Below, in pieces: positions 13,601 to 24,800 of a stretch of 64,000 nt of DNA. The number at the start of each line of letters is the position of its first letter. The first letter of the stretch is position 1. The translations under genes and the position numbers were made by a program. Below the pieces are notes generated by a model. It worked only from the letters and a program-made list of their open reading frames with translations. It was not told the origin of the DNA and searched no databases. The stretch is taken from positions 14,370,178 to 14,434,177 of the forward strand of contig CM043797.1 of assembly GCA_023974075.1 (NCBI GenBank), given 5' to 3'. This DNA comes from Chaenocephalus aceratus (taxonomy: Eukaryota; Chordata; Actinopteri; Perciformes; Channichthyidae).

Positions 13601-16600
13601 AAATATGGCAGTAGCCATCGATCAGCTTAAGATAAGATATACTTTATTGATCCCAAGTTGGAACATTTGCGTTACATCAGCATGTGTAACAGTTAAATAT
13701 GCAGTGGTGTTTATTTGAAAATCATTTAGTATAATCACACAAATTCTGTGTTTTATATTTAACAATTCTGTGTTCTTTATTTATTGATTGTTCAATACCT
13801 GACAAGGCCGGAGATGAAATATCTGCATACATCATATGAGTATAATACATTATGTATAATATCAGTTAAAATAAGTGCTTCAACATTTGTTAACATTGCT
13901 GGAGGTATGCACACATATTGATAGATGTCTTGTAATGCACTGTTGAGGAACCTGCGACCCAAGTTTTTCATTCAGTGCAGAACTACACCATAGTTGTGTA
14001 GGCCTATATATGATATGTCAATAAACCTTAGAACATCTTGAAATCTTGAACGGGATGTGCAAAATAGTCATTATATACAGTCATTAATTAACTATTAGTA
14101 GAGAATAACGAGTAATGAATATACTTTATAGGGATCCTATTAATATCTAATAATAAAAATAATGAAATTCAATAACATGCTTTAACCACCAGGTGTCTCT
14201 TTATATCATCTGTGCACCTTTATGGTGTAAATACAGCCTATCTACCAATTGGATCAAATATAAAAGTGAGCCGAATTAGTGTTGATACGGCAAGGAGACG
14301 TATTGTGTGAAAAGAAATGTAAGATGTTGTTTAATGGCTGATATATTTATGATCCACGTCACGTTTTCAGTTCCTCATGTTTGTCTTCTCATCAGGGCTA
14401 TACATACAGAACTACGGCAGATATGTAATATTTAATGCAGCCGAACCGTGTATTACAATGCCGTTATGTGATGACTTTCAAAGAGAAAAGCAAGCACACT
14501 CGGAATAAGGTATTATTTTATTTTTTTTAAATGTTTTCGGTCTGTTTCCGGTATTTGTTAATGACGATGTGCTGTGAGATGTGAGACTGGAATTGCACAG
14601 GGGGAAATAACGTATCTTTAGATGCGGATTTTGTTAAACTAATATGTTTGCGCTGTGGACCAACACTATACATTGACGGGGAAGGGGGTAGCAATAAAGA
14701 TAACACCATTAAACAGTTACACAACATAACAGAAATAATATCGATAGCAGCGTCCCTAGCAACCACCTTGGTAACAATGAAAACGTTGGACGCAATTTCT
14801 TCGTAATAACTAGCAAACTAAAGATCATGTACATCCACTGCACACATAATCTGAAATAACAACTCATATTTCTCGCATCAAATGACATCAAAACGCATTT
14901 TAATGGCCAAACTAACTTTAAAATAGGCATTTTACACCCAGAATAAAACGAAGTTCGGCCATGTTTTCTTTTTCTGCAGGGAGAAATGATAGCTGGGGAT
15001 TCTGGGTAGTGTAGTGTCTTCTGCCATCCTTTACTCCGAAAAAAGATTTGTTTCTCCGAATCGAAGGGGAAAAATACAAAAGCATTGCACACAATTTAAA
15101 CCAATCAATGTTGTGTAATTAACAAGGATAATCTGGTGTTTTTTAGTCGATGAGTAGTGCAGATATCACTGTAAAATCAATCGTCAGTAAGGGGAATATT
15201 TACTTCCGGGTGTACAATTCTCCGCTATCCAATGAGAATGGACGCTCACATTGCCTTTAAGGGCAGTCGACACAAACGAATGCCGTGCTTCCATGAGCGT
15301 CCATAGAAGCACATGGACATCCCGGAAAGCTGAACATGGACGCTAAGGCCCCCCCCCCTTGCGTTGAAAATGGACGCTAAGGCCCCCCCCCTTGCGTTGA
15401 AAATGGACGCTAAGGCCCCCCCCCTTGCGTTGGAAAAAGCCGGCAGGGGACTTGACATAACGTCAACATAGGCCGACCTGGGAGTGAGGATGTGTTGGTC
15501 ACAACAACACAAGAGGTGTTGTAGATATGCTTTTTGCAATTTGACTGGCAAATTATGAAGAGAAGAGAACAGATGAGGAGCCAGGCAGCCTGATATTTCA
15601 ATGTGATGTATACCGTGGCTGAACTATTGTGCAATACAAAGGGTAAGGTAATGGAGAATGAATGATGGGTGAGAAAAGATATCAGAAAATGTAAACAGCC
15701 CACAGCAGACACTACGTCCTCCAAATCTTCGAACGTAAGCAAGAAAACATTGATACAAGCATCTGTTGGGGATTCTACTCGGGTATTCTCACCCACTCTG
15801 ATCCAGCAACCACAAAGACACAAACCATCTGGACAGTGGATCAGATTGTTGACGTAGAGGCAGAGTATCAAAGACATGGGATGACTTCATTCAGTAAAGC
15901 CTCGCACCTTCCCTACAAGATCCATCGCCACAGGCTTTGGCATGCATTCATTCATGGCAGGCTTCGGACATTGCATACTTTACAAATATAAAAACACTCT
16001 AAAAAGGGACCACACCATAATCATTTGTTTTACTTTTGATAAAAATGCATTTTGCTGATAACATTGATGATTTTGTCTGGCACAAAAAGGGTTTGAAAGA
16101 ATGTCACCTATAAAGTACAAGCAGCATGCATCACTTAATGTGTTTGCACTACTTTCTGCCAAAAAAGGAAATAAAGAGCATGGCTCAATGCCACATTTAG
16201 AAGAGGGTGGTTTGAGGTGGGGTGCAGGCGGTAGTTGTGCAGTTCTGCAGGGACATTTGGAAGCGGGTTATAAAGATGATTATGTTTCTTCAGAGTTTCT
16301 ACCTTGTCTGCACATATTGGCCCTCGGTAGACTTAAACTACAGAGACTAAATTCAACTTGTTTGACAATCTGCAGATGTCTGAGGCAGCTTAAAGTCTGA
16401 CGCAGGCTGCTTCATTTTACATGAGTCCATCTATGACATAACTTCCTTGAAGCCAACAGCATGTGTGTTTTTCTCGCTATCTGTTCTCCCACCCAGGCTA
16501 TCTCTTTGCCCCACACTGCTGCAGACTGAAGCTCAGAGGGGCCGGCCCCTTGTTCTTGATAGCAGGACTCAAGAGAAAAAACACACTTCACATATAGTGG

Positions 16601-16945
16601 GAATGCCTATAATGGCGACAAATCATAAAAAAAAAAAAAATGTAAGAAAATAACATAAATGGCTTCGCAATAAAAGGCAAAACCGGAATTATGTATTAGG
16701 TTTTATGAACCATTTTATTCGTCGTACAGATAATGCACTAATCCTCCAACCAGCCAAGCTTCCACGCAGGGAGATAAATACAGGCAACATGCCAATGAGT
16801 AAAATAAATTCAAAAAACTACAACAAAGTTTGATATTTTAGAATAACCTCAGGGAATCACACATTTGCTATAAACTAGTTGAATGCTTCGTCTGCATCTG
16901 TGTACACTGCAATCTCCAAAAATACTGTGCTTTCGAAGTTTAAAA

Positions 16946-16995
<50 letters not shown>

Positions 16996-18786
16996 TGTGA
17001 GAGTGTTGGAAAGTTCCAATGTCTCACATGTCATTCAGAGTACGCAGCAATACAGAGACAAATGTTTGTTACCAGTATGAATGTTAATTGTGAACTATAA
17101 GCAGTTTTGTTTTACTTAGGCTCATTGAAATATGTTTAATTAATCTTCAAAATGATAAAACATTTGCAAAGCCGCGTTTTGAAATGTGCAGTGTTTACAT
17201 TGAACGTAGGTTCTTTCTTTATCTTTTATTAATGCAATTCAACATATTACCATTGCTAACTGGGGATATATTTTAATGTCTAATGAGTTCCAAACAAATT
17301 AATATCACCTCAGTAATTCTTAAAGAAACTAAGTTGTGTTTTCCGATGAAAGCAACATTTGATAATTCCCCAAACTAGTTTTAGTTTTGAACCTGGTACC
17401 GTAACCTGGGAAACTAAATATCTTGTGAAACAGTGCAGACAAACAGAAGTAACTACGGGGGAAATATCTTTTTTTGTTTGCCTTTCTTGTTCAATTGATT
17501 TAGAAATAACAAGCATTGTAAAGTGCTGGTTTCAAAAGGGACATATTTTTTCAGCAGATATGTGAAAAGAAGACAGGAAACAAGATAAAAAGACAAATAT
17601 CAGATAAGAGTGAAGTTGTTCACAGGATATTCTGATTAAACAAGCCACAACAGGAAGCATCAGGGGAATCTGAGTTTTCGAAGTCACATGAGATGCTGGT
17701 GGTTTGTCCTGTCATCACTATGTCTATCCAGCCGATCTTATCATGGCTCAGAACTGCATTATCTGTCAAATCAGATAACATGAAATACGTTCTATACAGC
17801 CTCTTCTGAGCACAGATCCAACCATAACTGTACCGTGACTTAGAGAACGGGCTTGAGTTTCGTGGGCTTTCCTTGATGCTGATGCTTTACATTCCACTGA
17901 GCTTCACGGTCACTTAGGTGTCTGTTTTATGTTAGGGACAGAGTGAACCATTCATACTGCCCTCAAACACATACAGCTTAATATAGAGCTTCAGCAGACA
18001 CCTCAGACTGCATCCGTCCCTCACTGGTGATGTCTATAAGGATGGGAATACATAAACAAACACTAAATCTGCGACATGATTTGAATTAAATTCAGGAGAC
18101 AACATTTAATCCGTCTCACAAAAAGCAACTCAAATATGAATTTTCACTTTTATAACTTTGCTAAAAAAAACAATCTATTTTTTTAATATTTAAAACTGAC
18201 CTTTTCTTCACTTCAGAGTGCTAAATATCTCATGTTTAAGTATGGAATATTTAGGAAGAAGGTGCGACTGGTGACAGTGGTGCCATGGGAATTTCAAAAT
18301 AAAGGCACATCATCATGTTCTCTTGTTTTTGGATCGTACAGTAGACCATTGAATCATCACATATCCATACCGTGTTTTGTTATAACCCTTATTTTAGCAA
18401 CACAAAGCTTTAAAAGTAAACTTTTTATTTACTTTGACACTTTCGTACATACTGATTTTAGTGGTATTGACTGTAACGCAAGTAAGAGATGTATTATAAG
18501 TAGAAGGGATTAACAATAATATTAATAGTGGGACTCTAGGTAAATTACATATTTTAAAAGGAAATTTGGAAAAAACTGCCTCATTCGCAAACGTCTGGCT
18601 GGTAGAGACTGAGTCCCTCTGTTATTGGTCTCTTAACTTTACTATGGATTACATAATAAATGTGCACACCATATGGTTGGCAAGGAGATCCCAAATACTC
18701 ACTCCTCTAGCTGCGGTGTTGTTTTTCCATCAAAGGAGAACCACCACCCCTAGACCCACAACCCTCACACTTACAGAACAAATGAG

Positions 18787-18829
<43 letters not shown>

Positions 18830-21800
18830 ACGTTACAGTATATAAACTTTCCAGTTCGTCATCTAAATAGCTTTTTGTTGCAACACAGGAAACACAACAT
18901 TTTAGAATTTCCATGCGTCAATCTGCTTTAAGGCACGCCTAAGGCAGCTGTAAATTCATTTGAACACGAACAGCTAATTTCAGAAATTAGAAACTCAGCA
19001 GAATTTAAACTAATATGTGATGTCACCAGAGGTCAAAGCTGAGGCAGTTTTGAAGACGGGGAATGTGAGACTGACTTTACAGACTAGTTTAGTGCTTGTT
19101 GGCATGTGCTTTAGGCAGAATGCAGCAGGCAAAAATACCTATCCATCTCAAACTGCAGTAGACAAAAGTGTCTCACTCCAAACAGCTTACATCTGCAGAG
19201 CTCATCCATTTTGCATACATTGCAGGTGTCAAGATTGTTACTGGTATGGACATTCTCAGACTGAAAGCAAAATATTAGCGCAAAACTCAACCAGGTGACA
19301 GATTTCACCTAACTTGTGAATGTGACAAGACTCAATAAGTATTGCTTGGGTGTCACCAATGAATGCAAGCTAACATTTATAAGAAAATAGTTCCTATTCA
19401 CAACAATGTCAGTGGACTATATTGAGTAACTGTTTTGTAATTTCTGAAAATAAATATATGTTTTTCTGATATTGTGAAGACAACTTATCGTTTAGTTTAA
19501 ATGTACATTGCAGCAGTGCTACCGACTGATATATCTTTTAGTAAAAACTGGTGAGATTTGGGCTGGGAAAGAAAAAGTTTGAGTCACCAATCATTGTTGA
19601 CCCTGATGCCTCCCTCTCATTGTTACACTTAATGGAGCAAACAACTTGAACTCATACAGACTAACTATATCAGAAACAAAAGATTTTGTAGGAAATTCAC
19701 CCCTCCTTCTTCTTATCATAGTTTTAATCTTTCCTGATTTGGGTGCAGTCCAAATTCTTTTATGGTTTTAAATTGAAGCTGAACAGACCAAAGCCACATC
19801 TGAGTCCTAAAGTTGAGTGGTGTAAGTATGCGAGTGTATTTCTGTGGCAGAAGATTACTAATGTGCTCCCTCACGTGCTGTGGGGAAAACATGGGTGTTT
19901 CTCTTCCTATTTGCCACATGACATTAAATAATGAAAGAACGATGGTAAAGTCAGAGGGAACAGTTTATTTTGCAAGGAGGAGAGGAGACCACAAACCTGA
20001 ACCTAAGCTCTGAAGATCAAACTTTGTTCAGCTTCAGGCCAAGTAAAGGACAGTTCAGCCTTTGAGAGGAGAAAGCATGGCTTGTCAGCTGAGGGTGGGA
20101 AATTGTTGTACAGAATAAACAAATTCCAGGTTTACAATAAAGACAAAATCAACTAATTGCCTTTACTTCACACATTCATCATGTAGCCCAGTTATTCCCT
20201 AGTTTAATCAGGGAAGGGCCCTGAGTTTGTTAACTCAATAAATCTAATTTACAATGAAGAATACATAAGCCTAATGTTGTCTTATTTCTCTTAAGTTATC
20301 CTGTTTATATTTTAGCAATGTACCCTTTGTGTTATCTTGAGTCCATTTAAGCACCTTTAAATACTGTAACTTTACATTACATTGCATTTAGCTGACGCTT
20401 TTATCCAAAGCGACTTACAATAAGTGCGTTCGACCAACAAGATACAAACTTGAAGAAAACAGAATCATATAAGTACATCAGGTTTCATAGAGCTAAAACA
20501 TTTCAAGTGCTACTCAACTGGCTTTAGATAAGCCAGTCCTTTATTAGTTTAGTATTAGATTATGTCTACTCTACTAAAACATATACACACTGAACAATTT
20601 AGCTGAGTGACATATAATAGAAATGTATATTTAAATGTGTTGAGCACAATGTCACTTACCTTAAACACATTAGTTTAAATACTTATATTAAAGGAAATCA
20701 CCAAATATCACACTGGAATCAGTTAGAGTTAGGGAAATAGAGATCTCAATTATTTACTGTATACTTGTGAACAAACAAGATGAAATATACAGTCAGAATG
20801 TACCTTCAATAATGTCAGATTAATAATCCCTTTAACTGGAAATTATTATAATAACATATTTCAGGTCACCTTTGAATCAATTTCACACTTAACTCAGTGG
20901 GCCCACACTCACTGAGCACACACACAAGCCGGCAAATAAAATGAAATAAAACCCCTCACGTTGCAGGCCTGATGTGATGCTTGAGAGCGTTGAAAGTCAA
21001 AACTATTTGTCCTCTAGTCTTCACTCAAATGAGCAATAAAACCAGCGCGATACCTAAACATCTTCAACTCCAAACTGCAGCTGTAGCCTACCGATCCCTC
21101 AGTCTCAGATACCGGACCGCCACATGGTGAAGTTTATCATGGAGACACTTTCCAACCGTAGCTTCATCCTCCAGACCAGCAGTGGCCAGTGCAGTAGACT
21201 CAGAAGACTGAAGAACGGGGTACCGCAGGGGTCTGTTCTCTCGCCGACGCTGTTCAATGTTTACATCCACGACCTACCTGATACAGCATCCAGAAAGTAT
21301 GGCTACGCAGACGATCTTGCCATCATGCTGAGCCGACCAACGTGGAAGGCGATGGAAGAGGGTTTTAACGAAGACATGGGCATTGGGCACACTAGTAGCA
21401 TACCTCCGAAGGTGGCGTCTATAGCTCAGCGTCGTAAAAACAGTCGCAGCGGCATACCACCTTAGCACCAGAGAAGCCAGGAGAGAACTTGAGGTGCGCG
21501 TCGACAACAAATGTCTGGAGGTCCAGCAAGCCCCGAAGTATCTTGGAGTGCGTCTGGATCGGACATTATCCTTTAAAAAACACCTGGAAGAAGTCAAGGC
21601 CAAGGTGACATCCAGGGTCGCGCTGATCCGCCGCCTCGCTGGAACAACCTGGGGAGCCTCCGCTAAGACGCTGCGAATATCCACTCAAGCCCTGGTCTTC
21701 TCTGTAGCGGAATACTGCGCCCCAGTCTGGAGCAGAAGCCCTCATGCGAGAAAGGTCAACGTGGCTATCAATACCTCCCTCCGAATAATAACTGGATGCT

Positions 21801-24800
21801 TAAAGCCTACCCCTGTGTCCCTCTTGCCAGTCCTCGCGGGAATAGCACCGGCCGGCCTCCGACGGGAGGCTGCCACCCTCGCCCTGGCCAGGAAGGCACA
21901 AAAGTATGACTGGCACATCCTGCACAACACCACAATAACACCAGCACCTCCAAGCAGACTCAAGTCCCGCCACCCTTACAACATAGCAGCTCAAGAGATG
22001 CTCAACTCCACCTCTGAGGACATCTCCAGAGATGCATGGTTGGCAGCAGCTTGGAAGCAGGAGTGGGAGTCAGCCAGGCCCTCCCGAATCCACTGTTACA
22101 TCTGGGACCCAGGAGATGGCGCCATTGGAGGAGACGACCTACCGCGCCGGCAGTGGACCACTCTGAACCGTCTACGAACTGGGGTCGGTCGCTTTAAAAC
22201 ATCGATGAAGACGTGGGGCTTGGCGGACAGTGCGGCATGCGAGTGCGGTGACCCTGAGCAGACCGCTGTCCATATAATCACCATCTGCCCCTTATATAGA
22301 CCACCCTCGGAAGCCAGCCTCTTCGACCTAGGACCAGAGATGCGGGCATGGCTACACGACACCGAGTTGGACCTCTAACATTACACGAAAGAAGAAGAAG
22401 TCTCAGATGGCGATTAACGGCGGCGGGAAGGTGTCCAGCGACGGCGTGCTCTCTCTAATTGTCCAAAACTCCTCACTATGTCACCAACTTGCAGCAAAAT
22501 TGATAAAGATCCTCAGGGTTTTCATGCCGAAAAACCTAGAACTGAAGACAATAGTGCAAGCCGAGTTAGCTATAACGTGGCTAAGAGTCCATTCACTTTA
22601 TTAATGAATTCTAACACTCAGTTGCTAACAAGCCAATATACACACGTGGATAACTATGTGACAAACTTTGAGTAGAAATGTATTCAGTTCCTTGCAGACA
22701 GCGTGTAGAAAAATAATCCATACGAAGACTGTCGAGTTGATAATCTTGAGACACTAATACTTATTTGCTATAGAGAGGTGAAGTCCCTCCCTTTCCGGGG
22801 GAGCTCCATGGGACCTTATTTCAGAAAAATTATGTATTGAAGTCAATGGGGAGAGAAAGATTATCTTTCGATTCCGTTTGAAGTGTGCTACCAATTTAAA
22901 TCATCAATTTAAAAGATAATTTTGCATGTAAAAAATAAAAATGTGTCGTAAAACTGTGAAGTAACACTTTTTTTTTTGTGTGAAACCGCTCAATGAACTA
23001 CATCTCTGGTCTCGCAAAACAACACACGTCACCAGAATGGCAGTCACTACTGTCTTGCCAAAAAAGGGATCGACTACCCTCACTATCACCACATGTCATG
23101 CAAAAGCTGCCTGCCTGCCTTCCTTTGATTCTCCCTGAACTGCCTGATATTTTTAATGTTCAATGTTAACCATTTGTGCAGATAACACAAAAGTAGAAAA
23201 GAGCGCCGATGCTAATGTAGCGTTAGCATTAGCATGTCTCCCCGGGGGCATCCGGGCTTAAACGGTGTATTATAGAATGATCACACCGGTGTGACAGTAC
23301 TCTTCAAAGGGTTCACGAAATATGACTACTAATCTTACTGTTTAACATTTTGGGTTACTTAATGTTACTTCATGTTAAGGCTAATACAAATGACAAGGCT
23401 AAGGTTGTAATGCTAACTAACGTGCTTGCTACTAGCTAGTTAGCTAACTTGATCCAGCCACTCCTGGTCCTTTCATCAGACGGGAAGCGAAAGAACGAGC
23501 AAGACCCATTGCTGGTATGATAACAACCTGGTACTAAGCACACAGGCATCTTGTTAAAAAAATTATGACATCAGTTATGACATCACTTACGCGACTCTGG
23601 GATTTGTAGTCTTTCTTTGCGTATTTTTCATAGTCTTATATTTCAACAGTGTTATAACAAACTGTGACTTTTTTAACATGGAAATTATTTTTTAAGATTG
23701 ACAAACATCATATGTGTAATTCATGGCACAATTCAAACGAGATCGAAAGATAAGTTCTCTCGCCGACTTCAATACATAATTTTTCCGAAATAAGGTCTCA
23801 TGAGGTCCACCGGAAAGGGAGGGACTTCGCCTCTCAATAGAGTGGCGAAGTCACGCCCATCTACTTCCGGTCCATGGGACCTTATTTTGGAAAAATAATG
23901 TATTGAAGTCAATGGAGAGAGAAAACGTATCTTTCTATCCCGTTTTAATTATAAGAATATGAAAAATACGCAACTAGAAAGACTACAAATCCCAGAGTCG
24001 CGTAAGTGATGTCACAATTGTTTTCCTCCGCTAAGAGATAGCTAAAATCAGCGCCATATAGATATAATCTATCTATATGGCGCTGGCTAAGATAAGATAA
24101 CTTTAACAAGATGCCTGTGTGCTTAGTACCAGGTTGTTATCATACCAGCAATGGGTCTTGCTCGTTCTTTCGCTTCCCGTCTGATGAAAGGACCAGGAGT
24201 GGCTGGATCAAGTTAGCTACCTAGCTAGTAGCTAGCACGTTAGTTAGCATTACAGCCTTGTCATTTTTATTAGCCTTAATATGAAGTAACATTAAGTAAC
24301 CCAAAATGTTAAACAGTAAGAGTAGAGTACTGTCACCGGTGTGATCATTCTATAATACACAATTTAAGCCTGGGGGAGAAATGCTAACGCTATCGGCGAT
24401 CGCCGATCTTTTCTACTTCATGCTATCTGCACAAATGGTTGACATTAAACATTAAAAAGACCAGGCAGTTCAGAGAGAATCAAAGGAAGGCAGGCAGGCA
24501 GCTTTGCATGATATTCTTCTGGACGTGTTTCATTGTGGTGATAGTGAGCATAGTCAATCGTTTTGTTGACAAGACAGTAGTGACGGCCATCTTGGTGACG
24601 TGTGTTGTTCTGCGAGACCAGAGATGTAGTTCATTGAGCGTTTCACACAAACAAATGTGTTACTTCACAGTTTTACGACACCTTTTCTTTTTTTTTACTT
24701 GCAGAATTATCTTTTAAATTCACAAACATCATATGTGTAATTCGTGGCACAATTCAAACGGGATCGAAAGATAATCTTTCTCTCTCCATTGACTTCAATA

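Larger units (their letters stand above)
12725..15497. mobile_element. Long-hairpin (foldback) element A
   Basis: Inverted arms begin CAACACATCCTCACTCCCAG at 12725 and end in the complement at 15497. Flanking GTCACAA at 12718-12724 and 15498-15504 is a perfect 7 bp target duplication. The outer arm (12725-13005 against 15247-15497) contains a 33 bp tandem repeat, four copies left and three right. Further in, both arms carry the block with CTACACTACCCAGAATCC, but the left arm lacks about 240 bp present on the right (about 15010-15245). No transposase is visible. Spacer sequence is shared with elements B and C. Confidence 0.85.

Noticed and set aside
15410..15877. Minus-strand 155-codon frame next to element A
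   Set aside because: It spans the boundary of element A and its minisatellite, has no domain features and no splice sites that link it to a neighbouring gene.
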